From Paramecium tetraurelia (Eukaryota > Ciliophora > Oligohymenophorea > Peniculida > Parameciidae), in the NCBI RefSeq assembly GCF_000165425.1, contig NW_001799636.1:285786-349785 (forward strand): a stretch of DNA of 64,000 nt. The letters are read 5' to 3'. The stretch's first letter is position 1, and the number at the start of each line of letters is the position of its first letter. The notes beneath the pieces were generated by a model, which saw nothing but the letters and a program-made list of their open reading frames with translations, did not search any database and had not been told where the DNA came from. The position numbers were made by a program, and so were the translations under genes. Below, piece by piece: positions 48,450 to 61,725 of the stretch.

Positions 48450-49121
48450 ATGAAAAAATATAAAATCTTGGCTTTACCTGGATGGGAAAATGATGGATTC
48501 ATTTTGAAAAAACATATGGGGGAATTGCATGATTTGATCTCAAAATATGTCGAAATTGAGTATCTGGATCCTCCTTATGATGTTTCTAAAAGTATGTTTC
48601 CCCTTCCTCCGTTATTGGATACTTAAGGAAGTAATCAGATTTAATTAATGTGTAGGAAAAGTTTATAGATGGGGGAATTATTATTTGGATATGTCAGAAG
48701 ACATTGAAAGAATAAAAAATAGAATTCTTGAAAATCCCAACATTATTGGATTGATGGGATTCTCATAAGGGGTCTTTATAATTGGAGAAATTGGATAACT
48801 TGCTTACACAGACTCAAGACTAGCAAAGCAGCTAAGGTTTCTTATTTGCTTTTCGTCCAATGGAATAAAACCTCGTAGAATTCATTATGATAAAAAACAT
48901 CTAATTACTATACCTACTCTTCAGACTATAGGTTCAAAGGATTTTGCATACCTGGAATCGATTATTTAAACAACAGAATATTTGAATTCTCAAATCATTT
49001 GGACAGAATCAAGTATATTCAGATGCAATATTTAGCTCATAGAGTTCCAATTTTAAGTTATGATTAGAAAATTGAGTTAGCTAATTTTATCTCTGATAAA
49101 TTGGATCAGCCAAAACTCTGA
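48450..49121 (+). CDS. FSH1/OVCA2-type serine hydrolase
   Basis: 207 residues, introns at 48631-48655 (25 nt) and 49013-49035 (23 nt). Alpha/beta-hydrolase: N-terminal ILALPGWENDGFILKKH, strand ending EIEYLDPP, nucleophile elbow LMGFSQGVF with Ser97, acid region QTIGSKDFAY and terminal His in STHRVPILSY. The full triad is present and the length is standard for the family, which includes esterases of short acyl chains. The last splice is essential: without it the His and the natural C-terminus are lost. Confidence 0.88.
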
Positions 49122-49256
49122 ATAAATAGAAAGTAATGTGTATATATATATATAATAATCAACTCATTCTGGTTCTAATTATTTATTTATCTGTATTGCA
49201 TACGGACATTTATTTGTTTATATATTATTTTAAATTAGCATATAATAAACATCACA

Positions 49257-50528
49257 TCATTATATATGCAAGACTCCTGTTAAGATGTTATAATTTTTGT
49301 ATTTTGGTCTCAGCTACTGGTTTGAAGAATCCGTAATCTCAATTGGCTGAGGTAGTGATTTCTTTGACTATTTCGATTTAGGAGTTTAGGTTTTACTTTG
49401 ATGTATTTATGAGTATCCATGACCTTCTTGATGAAGCGGATTAATTAATTATTTGGATTTCTTTGATTGTTTGGATTATTTGGATGATTATGAGAGTGGT
49501 GTCTTTAAAGGCGTTTACACTGGTTGTTATGGTTTTAACACTTGATTAGAAATTTAATTTGGATTGTAAGTCTACTCTTACTAGAGTGACTACTATTACA
49601 ATTTCTAATATTTAAGCAAGTTCTAATCTAGTAAATGCAATTGTTTATTCCGTTCTTAAGCTTAGTAGTTGTCTGAATAGATATGAGGCAGTTTTTGTTG
49701 GCTAACATCATTTAATTTAATGTTATATGATTCCAAAGATGAACTATGTCCAATTTGTTTTCTTTGGTTTGATAATTCATAATTTTCATTTTCATATTAC
49801 TTATGCATATTGTAATCCTTTAATTTGTTTTCTAGTATCTTTTATTTTTCAAAGGCTATCTTCTGTTCCACTCTTAATCTTTCTTCTTGTTTTTTTGCTT
49901 GGATCTCAAGTATTTTCCTTTTCTTTTCCTCTAATTACTTATTTAATTCATTCTAGTAGGATTATCCCTCCCCTCTCTAAGCTTGAACCAATTAATCTGG
50001 GTCGGTTTCTTACACTTTCAATAACTTAGATTTGATTTATTATTTTTAATTCAATTTTTATTGGATGACAGAATCATAATTTTCGCGTAATTTTTTTGAC
50101 TCTTCATCTTTAAGGATTTTGATTCTTTCTAAACTTTTAATCTCTTTTAACCTTTCTTACTTGATGTCATCTTATTCGAGTAATAAACTTTAATATGACC
50201 TCTCCTAATTCATTTTTTTTCGAATTAATAAATGATTGAGATTCTCTAAACTAATTTCTATTTGTTTTATTTTTCTTTGTTCCATCTCTTTTAATTTCTT
50301 AGATTCTCTTTACCTAAGAGTTTCTAACATCTAGGATTCTAATTATTAGTCTTATTGATGTTAAATTATTTTTTTTTATTATTTCAATTTCATGTCTGTT
50401 TCCAACTCTTCCTTGTACCTCTGCTTTCTCTACTATTAATCATATTTTTATTGATTCTCATTTAGCACTTTTTCCACCATTTATTTCTGAACTATCCCAG
50501 CCCATTAATGAGACAGTTATTAACTCAT
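49257..50528 (-). CDS. Q/K-rich coiled-coil protein
   Basis: 423 residues, single exon (1272 nt, divisible by three). Starts MSQQLSHQWAGIVQKQMVEK; residues about 25-290 are a nearly continuous charged coiled coil (QQRKQRYKEELETDMKLKQQ, LETLRQRESKKLKEMEQRK). The C-terminal third is Gln/Ser/Pro/Lys rich (SKQSKQSKKSKQ). It resembles structural or trafficking coiled-coil proteins; no specific family recognised. It converges on the hydrolase gene 135 bp away. Confidence 0.82.
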
Positions 50529-50771
50529 TTCTAACACTTTTTATAATTTTTATTAATAATATGGCAACAATATAAAAGATTAATTGTAATATTCCCTATA
50601 TTATTTACTGTTTTACCCTTTAACATCTCTTTTGATATATATAAATTTTCTTCTATGAGACTGTATAATTTAAAAACAATGCTATTTAGTGGATAAATTT
50701 ATCAGGATTAATCAGTGACTAAGTAGTATTTAATTTGAGAATAGGATTGAAATCAATATATTAATTAATAA

Positions 50772-51584
50772 ATGAGTCATAGATAAAAGAGAGTGAAACC
50801 TGGCCGTCCAAGTAAGGAGGATCAAAAAGAAGGAGTCGAGATATAAAGATCCTCAGATGATGAGAATGAGTATATTGCAGACGACTCTGATTGTGAAAGA
50901 ATCTTTTCCTTACTCGCCAAATAAAGCAGCTATAAAAATATAACCAAAACAGGGCCAACTAAGACCAAAAAGGTTGATGAAGAATAATTAGCAGAGGCTT
51001 CTGAAAATGTGAAAAAAGTTCTTGACGAATTATAAATATAAGACCCTCAATTCTTTTTTTTATCAAATTAAAAAAGAAAGTACGAGTTTTAAAATGACAA
51101 ATTGATTGATAGGACTGAATACAAACTAATTAGTAAGGACGGATTTAATCCAAGGTATGAAAAGTTGATTAATAAAATGAATGTTGTCAATAGAGAATTG
51201 GACGAAAAATTTATTGATGTGCTAAAAGAAATTTTACTACAATATTCCGCCTTGGTAAACTAAGAAGAGAACTCAAATTCTATTATTGAAAAAATAATTT
51301 AAACCATAAAAAATCCTGAAAATCAAGAAAAATTTTAATATTTGCTCACATGGCAAAGACTAAAAAGCATAACCAAAGAAACTCGTATGAATAGAGCCAT
51401 TGAAGATTTAGAAGAAAAACGAAAGGAAATTAATAAGAAAACATCGGACAAAGTAAAGAAAAAGCACTAAGAATTTATTGATGGTCAAAAAAAAGAATTA
51501 GATGAAGAAAATAGTATGGATCCTCTCTAATATTTAATTACAAAGCTGATTTTGGCATTTAATTAAATAGTAGGAAACGTATGA
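50772..51584 (+). CDS. Hypothetical protein with AT-hook-like motif
   Basis: 270 residues, single exon (813 nt). N-terminal KRVKPGRPSKEDQ contains the GRP core of an AT-hook flanked by basic residues, then an acidic patch (SSDDENEYIADDSD). The rest is helical, with LIDRTEYKLISKDGFNPRYE and EDLEEKRKEINKKTSDKVKKK. A DNA-binding or chromatin role is possible. One weak hook is not proof. Confidence 0.72.
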
Positions 51585-51754
51585 TAATGCATTTTCAAAT
51601 GCAAGTGATATATATTCGATTAAAATCCTAAATTATTTTTACTAATTAATATAATAAACTCTAATAATTACTTTAATTTTTAAGCTTAATGCTTTTTCTA
51701 AATCTTAAATATTAATGTTAATTTTTAAAGCTACAACTTATAAATTCGATCAAT

Positions 51755-53286
51755 TCATGGAAATAATTCATGCTTTACAAACTTAGCCATAAAAACTTCT
51801 GCTTCTTCTCTTTTATCTAGAGGTACCATGTGACCTGCATTTCTAATCGTCATAAATGTTAAACCATCCAAATCTACTACGTACCCAGCATTTTAATTTC
51901 CATCAACATCTCTCTTTCCTGGTACAAACCAAGGCCTCCAAGGGTTTAAAGTTAACAAGGCTGATACAATATATATTAATGTGATACATAATTCTTTCTG
52001 CAATTTATTAAGCCAATACATAGTTCCGGTAACAGGAACTACTCCATCCACGTCGCCACTATATATCAAGACTTTAATTTAATGTTTAAGAATTTCTTCA
52101 TATAAATAATAAGACCCTTTTGGATTTTCTTGATAATCAACGAATTTCTTTGAGCAAACTTCCCATTCTGCTGACTCAGCTTTAATGTGTAATAACTCAA
52201 ATATAAATATATTTTACATCTCGAACTTAATTCGACCTTAAATGATGATATAATCCTTAAATATCAGCACATGCAGGAATATCTGCATCCTCAGTATATG
52301 ACATCAAGCCATGAGATTTTGATGCCCTTTTACTTCCCTCAGGAGTATAGGTGTAACATGGTCCATAAATATTGTATTGGTTAGCTTTGACTTGTTAATC
52401 CTTTCCTGTTATTTGCTCTTCGACTTCTTGTGATATTTATCTACAAATATCAGTTTTGACTTCAACACATTATTTTTCCACACTTCTTACTTTTTCATAC
52501 AATTCTTCACTTATAAAATTGTGTCTTCCAACTTAGTGAAAAACATGAACTTAGAATTACCAAGCTGCATGTGTACATTCAGTTGGATCTGTGCATCCAT
52601 TGCCAATAGCCAATCCTTACAAATTAATTCTACCTTCTGCGCTTTATTTAGAATTATAATCTATAATTTCTATTGTTAGAGTTGGCACATATACTCCACC
52701 AAAGGATTCTCCCGCAAGAAATAATGGCGATGTTTTATACTCTGGAAACTTATTAAAAAAGTCGATCAATGCTTGGAGGTTATATTTAGCAGTTGATTCA
52801 TCAGACTACTACACTTAAGGGCCATAGGAAAAACCAACAGATATTGGTGATTCAAGATATATCATATTAGCCTAAAGGTTGTTTACGTCAGATAAATACA
52901 AAATTTGTCCATGAATACTTGTTTAGCTCAAACTCGGATGTACCTGCTTTAAATACAAAAGGACCGTTCTCATTAAAGGCACCCTAAATGGATGAACACC
53001 CAGGCCCTCCATTTAACCATAATATTATTGGTTTCTTTAGTGAATCATTTGCAGCTGGGTAAAATAAATAATAAAATTAAGTTGTTCCTTGTGCATCTGC
53101 TTTTAGATATCCAGAATATCTAAAGACTTAAATTGAATCTTACAAATCTCCTTAGTAATTGATATTAAAAAGCTGATTCAACTTATTCTTATCTACAATA
53201 TCTGCATTGTCGACCCCTGCTTACAGCGCCTCTGATAGAGATAGAGACATAGTTAGAAAAACTATCATAGTTACATTAATCCTCAT
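51755..53286 (-). CDS. Serine carboxypeptidase (peptidase family S10)
   Basis: 484 residues, introns at 52872-52899, 52196-52217 and 51961-51987 (28, 22, 27 nt). Hydrophobic signal peptide [20 protein letters not shown] targets it to the lysosome or outside. Catalytic and substrate motifs: [27 protein letters not shown] (Ser), [15 protein letters not shown] (Asp) and [15 protein letters not shown] (His). Removes C-terminal residues from peptides at acid pH. The 27-nt intron is inferred from alignment to the family ([15 protein letters not shown]); it lacks an in-frame TGA. Length is normal. Confidence 0.95.
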
Positions 53287-54254
53287 TCTGTATTAATATT
53301 AATTTAAAATTCAATTTATCATTTTATAATTGTATATTATAGAACATGGATTTTCTACATTTTAATATGTGCATTAAGTTGAAATTTTATTTTTATTAAG
53401 CGAAGTCATATTTATAATTGGTATTCTAGAATCGAAAAATAACAATCATTTAATAATCAAATCCTTAAATGCAAATCTATAACATCCATTTTTGTTAAAT
53501 TATTCGATTAAAGTAGAGTTCATGATAAATTTTGAATATGAAAAGTAGTGTTTCTGATTTTAAGAGGTTTATTAGTTTACTTATAGTGGTGATCATTTAA
53601 TTATATTGTTAAAAAAATAAACAAAATGAAAAACCAATATCCTATAGGAAGTATTTATATTTTCAAATGAAAAAAACAATGTACATAGGATTGTAATGTT
53701 GTAATTTAAAATTTAATTAAAGAAATAAAAACGAGATATTAAATGAAGCATAAATTATTGGATTTTAGATTACAAATGTGTGTTCTTTAGATTTATAGAT
53801 TTTTGTGACATAATCATTTCATTATACGATTCATGATGCTTGTTATCATCCCAGTTTAGGTGATACTATTTATCAAAGAACTTTGGATTCCATATATAAA
53901 CTGCTAATATTTGTAGCATTTAAAGATCTTGAATTTTTATTAATATTGGCATTAAATTAGTATAATTTGGATGTATTAGATTTACATAATTTAAAATAAA
54001 TGGTTTAGGAAGTACTCATAAAACCCCAGGTTCCTAATCCTTGACTAAATACTTTCACATTTTATGGAAATTTTAATTTGTAAGTATTAGCACTGTAATT
54101 AAAAATCAACTTCACAAGGATAATACTATAAATTCAAAATATTCATGATTTATCTCAAAAAAAAATGTATTTTTGTTACTTATAATTCGAAGAAAAAGTT
54201 ATGGGTATCTTAATAATAATTACAATTAATTTTATAAATAATAAATAAAAATAA
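53287..54254. other. AT-rich intergenic DNA
   Basis: About 970 bp with long A/T runs; no convincing open frame or RNA gene. It separates the carboxypeptidase start from the 3' end of the GTPase-vWA gene. Confidence 0.45.
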
Positions 54255-57200
54255 TCATTTTTCCATTTAATATGTAATCTCGGTGTGAGTCAAATATTTA
54301 CATACATAAGATGTAATCTCGGTGTGAGTCAAATATTTACATACATCATCAACAATTATTGAAAATGAATTATCCTCGTCTTTTTTATCATGAGAAAATA
54401 TTGTTAAGTCACTAAAGTCTTTTTTAAATTCTGAGTTCATTAAATCAACAGATTAGTTTAATTTTACAATTTTTAATTATACCTTCATATCTGATAGAGC
54501 ATTCAAAATTATATCTTATTTCAATCCACATGGACAGCCTTCAGGATAATTATCTTTGAAATTATTGTAAGCTTTTCCATGAGGAGGAGCATCAGCTATT
54601 AAAAATAGCAGTTTCTCATAATTTTGATCCCATTTTAAACCTGATGAAGCATTTAAGCCATCCAATACGGCCTCTGGTGCATCACCACCACCATCCACTT
54701 ATAATTTATCTAAAAATTGTAAAATAACTTCATCAGAGGTGAAACGTTATACCTCTATGATATTTTGATCTTTATTATAAGGAAATTTATGATCTTTGTA
54801 AGAAACAGCAGCAAACTTTATCTCAAGTTTATCACGATAAACAGTTTTTTTAGCATTTGCTTATTCCATAATATCTTTGATGGTATTTATACACATTTTT
54901 ATAAGATGTTGCATCGATCCTGTTGAGTCTATTACAAAGGCTACATTTATTCCTTAAATTTAATTTTCAACATGACGTTCCATACATGAGAAACTATGAG
55001 ATTTAATATCATCCTTTTATGTATGCCAAGCAGCTTAATTGCAAAATGATTTGGGACCTTTTTCGTATTCGCATATAGGGCAATAGTAGTTGCAACCCTG
55101 AATCGTTTCCAATTCATTATAAATTGGATGAAACCAGTTGTTTAATTTCCAAAATTCTTCACATAAAACCTCATCAAATTTGATGTGTTCAAATCCAACA
55201 TATTTCTCATATGAATGCTTGGCTCTATATTGATTATTCTTTTTCAAACATTTTTTTAGGTCCTTCACATTTCACTAAATGAAAATGAGCTCTTCCTCTT
55301 CTTTTGCAGCTCTAGTCACATGTTTCAGGGGCTGAACTTTCTCCGAGATTATACTTTCTAATTGTAGAATCTTTCAAATCTTGTATTAGAACATTAACCT
55401 AAATTCCTTCTTATATTGTAAATATTTAGTTTTCTTTATTTCTATGTCTGTCTGATGAATGAGGACCTGAATGATTGTATTACAAATCGCAATATGTATT
55501 ACACTCAGGACATTATTAATTACAATAATGAAACTACTTTTCAGTTTTATCCTTACATAAATGATTTCCAGCATGCCACTTTTAGTTAGCTGGTATTAGT
55601 TATTGGCATTTTTTTTTCCCAGAATCTTTTGCAACATACTTAGTATATGGAAACTCTGAAGATTAATTTTTCCATATAACTTACTAGATATCATATTCGA
55701 TTTTGCATATGCCTTCTTCTTAGCAAAGTTCTTAACAAAAATGTATATTGCCACATAAATGGTTCTCTTTTAAAAAGGAGTGATCGTGTGGTTAGCAGCA
55801 TTTTCTGGGACACAATTGACAGTTATGAGTGCAATAAATATCTAAGTAATTATGGTTAGTATAATGACCTTCTGAGTTATCCTACTTACAGTCTTTAGCA
55901 CAGTATTAGCATTTTTCCTTACAAGGATGATCGCTTAAACAGTTATGTTTAGAATTGTGCTTAAAGCTTTTCATACAAGTATTACTGCACAATGGAATTT
56001 CACATGTATCTTTACATCTATGATCTTATTTCATGCACAAATGTTCTTAGTTTTCATAATGTCCAGCCTTATTATCGCATATTTAATCAGGACATACCTA
56101 ACAAACTTAATCACATTTGTGACTTTCCCTTTGACAATAGTGTACAAACAAATTTGAATCCAAAAGTTTCCTTTAAATATCCTTAAAATTGATCAATTTA
56201 AGTGCTATTTCATATTATTGAAAAGATTTAACTTCAATTAGTAGTTATTCTTTATTTTATTTCAAATCATTAACTTTCTTTTCAAGTTATTCAATTTTGT
56301 TTAAAACTTATTAAATCTCTTTTTCTTCTTAAGTTTCTAAAAGCTTTTATTATTATAAGTCTTTCCAATTTTGCATTTAAGTTGATTTTTCCTTCAGTGA
56401 TTCACATAATATGTGATATTAATTTAAATGTTTACAAAAAGAATTTATTTACTCTAATTAAGAAGTTAGTTTATTAATTTATTAATCTATTTCAATATTC
56501 TTATTTGATACATTTTATTTATCTTAATTCAATTACTATTATTGCTCTCTTACTACTTTAAGATTTTACTCATTAATATGTTATTTTTGTTTAATGTTTA
56601 TTAATTTATTGTCAAACTCTTCTTATCTTCTTTAAATTTCACTTACTTCAGAATCTAATTTTGATTATTATATATTAATTTCAATTTCACTTAGTTCTTT
56701 TAATTTTATACTATAATCCTTAACTTAATATTCAAGGTCAGAATATTTTTTCTTAAAACTCTCTATAGTCTAAGTTTATATGATCTTCAATTTTGTGATT
56801 CGTTGAGTTATTTCAACTTTTATAGTTTAAATTTCGTCTAAGGTAATGGTTGTCGGTTATTCAAACTTATAATTATGAATTTCAAATTAGGATAAATTTA
56901 TACAGTCTTCCTCTTTATTATAAAAATCGTAATTCATCAATTCAGTTTTGGTGCATTCTTTTTTCTATTTAATTTCATTTATCTCAGACTAGATTGTTAA
57001 TCCATACAATAGATTTTATGCTTCACTGATACTTTATGCAATTTTCTGAATATTCTCTAGTTTCTCTTTTTCTTGATCCTAGATCTTGATTTTCAAATTC
57101 TTTTATTAATTTTCTATATTTTTGATTTCATTAGCAATGTAGTCGTTGAGTTTAGTAGAAATTTCTATATGATTTTTGAAGTGTTTGCAATGCAAGTGAC

Positions 57201-60200
57201 AATATTTGCATTTTTCAAAGCAAAATTCGTACATCTTCATTTAATCCATAAAGAAGCTCTGTAACATCGATATATTGTTTTTAATCATTATTTGAACCTC
57301 TTAATTGTCGATACTACTTATTTCTTATTATGTTCTTAACATAATCTATTCTTTCCTGAATTCGAAGAGTGTATTCAACTATGATTGAACTTCTCCTAAG
57401 TTTTTATTATGAGTTTAGATGGAATCTTTTATTTCGAGATCTTCATATAGTAAGTTCAGCAAATCTTTATTGTATAGAATATGTTAGATCTCTGAACATT
57501 TTTAAAATTGATACTTGTTTTAGTCTAATTTTAAATTTTCACATTTAACTTCATCTGAAGTGAATTAATACCATTATTCTTTGCTTTAGTCGAAAATTTT
57601 TTCTATTCTTATTTACAATTCTATCAAACTTGCATTTGTATTGTCAGAAATTTCCAACTAGCACAACAGTATTTTCATCATTTAAATTAATTTTATTCCA
57701 TTCCAACAATTAGATTTAACAGAACTATCTAAAAAGTATTTTCTAACAGCAATAAGCTATTCATCAAATTATTTGGTTTCATAATTGAATAATTTTTCAA
57801 CTGAGAATTAATTTTGAAATAATCTCTTTAAAAATACTATTTCTTCTGATCCAGTTTATCTTAGTCTGTCGAGATTTTTTAATAATACTTACTCAGCTCC
57901 TGAATTATCATTTGAACTCACATCTCTTAAAACAAAATATAAAATTCCTTTAAATAAGTCTTAGTCATTTAATTACTTGGATGCTTCTACTAAATTCTTA
58001 AATAGATCATCGAGATGGCGGCTCAATGTTAAATCTGAATTTAAAATAGTAATATCACAGATAGCAGTAAGAAATGCCAACATTTTTATTTCTTCTTTAT
58101 CAGTTCTAGCTCCATTAAATAAACCTTCACAATCTAAAATTAGGAATATTTAATCTTCTATATATGCAACACTTCCCCAAATACCATCTGTACATCTAGC
58201 TGATGAAACAGAAAAACGAGTGCCAAATACTCTATTCAATAAATAACTTTTGCCTGATGATTGCTTACCAATAATTCCTACTACAAATATCTTCTTATTG
58301 CAATCAGACAAATGCTCTTCTAAAAATCCTAAGTGTAATTATTTTACTTTTTAATCTACACTAGTTTTTGTTTAAGTTTGAGTTTCATATCTAAATCCAT
58401 CAATTAGAGGTATTAATTTACTATTTTCAATTGTGCATAATTATAAAGGAACTCGTGAATATATGATATTTTTTATTTTATCACATATAAGTTCTGCACC
58501 CTAAAATTTTGATGAATTCAAATTTACTCCATCTATACTCATTTTATCCAAGTAAGTATCCAATTTGTCGCAATACTCTTGATTAACATATAGATTAATG
58601 GCTCTCTTCTTTTCTTTAAATAAAAATTGAGAGTTTGGACCAAATTTTATAAATGAACCTTTTACTATATCTAAAGCAGGATTTCCAATTATTTTTTACT
58701 CGTTATTTTATGATTTATGAAATTTTTTCTAAATCACTAAATTAGAAATGATTTTTGCTTATTTTTCATTCTAATCTTCATGCTTAAGTTTGCCTAAAAT
58801 TATAACATCGGATTAGTCAGCAAAAATTTTGATTGATCCTTCTATTTCTACACTCTCTATTTTCTGACAATTTGAATCATATCTATCACAGCAATAATCG
58901 TTGGCAAGATAAAAGTATTTTCCACTTGGGCAAGTGTGTATTTAATTATAACTGCAATCTGGTCTAATACTTGGCGTGAATTCTGTTTGACTTATTTCAT
59001 TTTTAATTTACTAAATACATTTGACCTTTTCAAAACCTTAATTTTATTCTTGTTATTTAAAAACCCCATCTTTTGACAATACTATAAATTTATCACAATC
59101 ACTCAGATATGCAACTTACTCAATAATAAAAAAATTATTATTTTCTTGTTAAATACAAATACATTATGAACTTTTGAGCTTTCCAGTTTCTGAAATAAGT
59201 ATTTGATGTACAAATTTGTTTTTAAAGTTAAAAATATATAGTTATCCTCTATAATAATCATAAAAATAAACCGACCTACAAGAATCTTTATAATCGAATG
59301 ATATTAAGCGGTTAGGTTACTTTGCTTTGTGCATTTGTAAAAAGATTTAGGTTTGACTGTTATTGATCCTAATAATATATATCATGAATTTTTCTTTTGT
59401 GTTAAAAATATCGATAATAAAGAATTCATCTTTTGCCTAAAGCTAAAAAAAGCCACTATTTAAAATAATAGTTTGAATGTCATTTTACATAATACAATCG
59501 ACTAATTCTGATTGATTATCATTAGGTCTTTTTACTATTAAAGAAACTTTTTGAACTTTATAATATTCTTACTTCTTTAAATCTTCAGCTATTGATTTCA
59601 TTTTTTTTTTGTATGTCTCAATGGTTTATTTGAGATCACCACCTACATGAAGGGGTTTATTTTACGCGAATTGTTAAATAAAAGTCAAAGCGTAATTCAG
59701 TTTTTACTTTTTAAAAATATTTTGAATATTCTCATTCATTTATTTTTCTAATTTGTTTGATAATTCCTACAAAATACCATACAAATTATTGGATTAGTAT
59801 TCTATTTAAAAACATTTTATTAGTTAAGCTATAGAATAATTTTAAGTTGTTTGTATTTGCTCCAATAGCTTATGTGCAAAAATATCATAAGAGAGATAGA
59901 ATTCTTTTTCCTCATTCTCTCTAAAATGAATGTATTGAAGTGCAAAGAGCTTAGGTGACTATGTCTAAGATTTGAGAATGTTACGGTTTAAAATATCTTT
60001 GGATAACTTCCATTAGCATCCATATTATAGTACCCCCCTATTTTGTTCATCATTAAAATTATAATCATTTCTTTATAACATTTACGTACTAAATGGAATT
60101 AACTCTCCTTTATACCAATTTTAATTTAGGATAGTATCGCTCAAGCAAAATTTAATATTATCAGTTAAATCTTGTAATATTCTAAATAGAACTATTTCTA

Positions 60201-60567
60201 TTGCTTTTTCATTGATTGGTTTAGTAATAAAAAATGTTTCAGAAAGGATTAAACAAAATAATAATTAGTTTTTGAATGCTATGGTAATTAAAATTCCCCT
60301 CTCAGAAAGATTTAAATATGGAAATAAATTCACCTTATTATTTATTTCTTATTCAATTTCTATTTCAATTTCTTTATGAGATCCAAAATACCCTTTTATT
60401 TAAACAAGTTAACCTTCTTTGATGATGTTACAATAAGAAGGTTTATTTAGAAAATCAATTTTGTCAAGCTAAAGGTCCTATGCATTATCCGTCTTTATTA
60501 AATATAATAAGGATATTTGAATATTTTCCTGAATTGAATTCATATTTTTTTTAGGAAATTTTCTCAT
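54255..60567 (-). CDS. Giant GBP/VLIG-like GTPase - coiled coil - Cys-rich - vWFA protein
   Basis: About 2100 residues, no intron found. Start at ATG 60567, just after an in-frame TGA. Residues 1-750: unrecognised, with a small Cys cluster (CPSGKYFYLANDYCCDRYD). Large-GTPase domain: P-loop VGIIGKQSSGKSYLLNRVFG near 770, switch Thr in ARCTDGIWG, DxxG in LDCEGLFNG near 809, and RD motif YFVLRDVSS near 884 (typical of GBP/atlastin families). Then coiled coil (about 1090-1460). Then Cys/His-rich repeats (HRCKDTCEIPLCSNTC, DHPCKEKCQYCAKDC, CDQSCKRRGRAHFHLVKC; about 1470-1770). Last is a von Willebrand A domain (VAFVIDSTGSMQHL, VDGGGDAPEAVLDGL). Phase shifts by +1 at an A7 run (plus strand 55252-55258) between VKCEG and KKCLKKN. 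Total length is 3n+1, consistent with one extra base. Confidence 0.82.
54272..54346 (-). repeat. 39-bp tandem duplication in the 3' end of the vWFA gene
   Basis: Two copies offset by exactly 39 bp, identical over 36 bp. In the gene frame each encodes VCKYLTHTEIT, so the duplication adds 13 residues at the extreme C-terminus without breaking the frame. Perfect identity implies a recent event. Confidence 0.93.
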
Positions 60568-61637
60568 CAATTTTCTTTTTCAAGAAATCTAATAGAATTA
60601 GAACCTTTTAAATTATATATTGAGAAAACTAAAGTATTATAATGACTTTTCTTTAACAATTTTAGAATTATCAGATGAAAAATTGAGTTAGAAGAATAAT
60701 GTCATGTAAATTTCTTTGATGATAGATTTCAGAAAATTGTAAATTAAACCTAGATGATTAAAATAACAATGCTATTATTATTTTTTTACCATAAGAATAA
60801 TTAGAATCGAAATACTGCATTTTGATGTTGAAAATATTCATCTTTAAATTTATGCTTTTACAATATACTTCATTTATAAATTAGACTTTTGCAACTTTAA
60901 AAAAATAGATGAATAATAATATGCTTAAAATAATGATTAAACAAATGCAGAATATATTCAACATAAACCCTATCTTTTTTAAAATTTATCTTTTCGACTG
61001 AAAACAACAACTAAGTATCATTTTTTTTCCATTATAATTTTATTATAAAGATATTTACGAGGCTTTTATCTGAAAAAATTTTATAATTATTCTTTACAAT
61101 TTATAATAATATTTTAGTATTTGTGTTTATCAAATATTATCAAATTTTATAATTAAAAGTATAATCTATATGTACACATAATTTAAGAGCATTTTAATTC
61201 TGAAAATTAATTACATATAAAATAAATGCTATATAAAAATTTAGAACAATCTAATTTTTTCATCTATGGTGTGACTTTTTACTAACAAAATTGTTTTTAG
61301 ATGAGAAACTATTATGAAATTTCAATTAAATTATTAGGTAAACAATTTCTGTATAAAGATATATTTAAGTATAAATACATTAATCATATTTTAAGAAAGT
61401 AAATGATATTAGAAGTAATAATATCTTTATAAAGTAAGCTTATTGCTGTAGCATGCCTCTTATGTGAACAACTTTCTATAGATATTTATGAACAAAAGAT
61501 GCGAATAATTTTATCCAACATACATCTGTGAATGAAAAAAAGACTCTTAAGCAAAAATAAAGTTTTATGTGCTTGAATTATTCTTTTAAGGTAAGAAGGA
61601 AAATTTAATCATCTTTTTAATAATTTACCCTCAAGAA
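60568..61637. other. AT-rich subtelomere-side spacer
   Basis: About 1.07 kb, very A/T rich. No coding-like frame, RNA gene or repeat recognised. Confidence 0.45.
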
Positions 61638-61725
61638 TGGCTTATAACTGTTTTTCTAAGACGCCAGTAATATGGTCGGGCCAAGGCTACCTGGCATATA
61701 ACTGTCTCTCTAAGACACCAGCAAT
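61638..61725 (+). repeat. Two 34-bp imperfect direct repeats, 54-bp period
   Basis: Copies at 61638-61671 and 61692-61725 differ at 5 of 34 positions; shared core TATAACTGT and CTAAGAC. Both lie in the subtelomeric part and are more G/C rich than their surroundings. Function unknown. Confidence 0.8.

Noticed and set aside
49136-49336. + strand frame starting in a TA-dinucleotide run
   Set aside because: Low-complexity start and overlap with the 3' end of the convergent coiled-coil gene.
54272-54346. CRISPR-like array
   Set aside because: Only two adjacent copies without spacers, inside a eukaryotic coding sequence.
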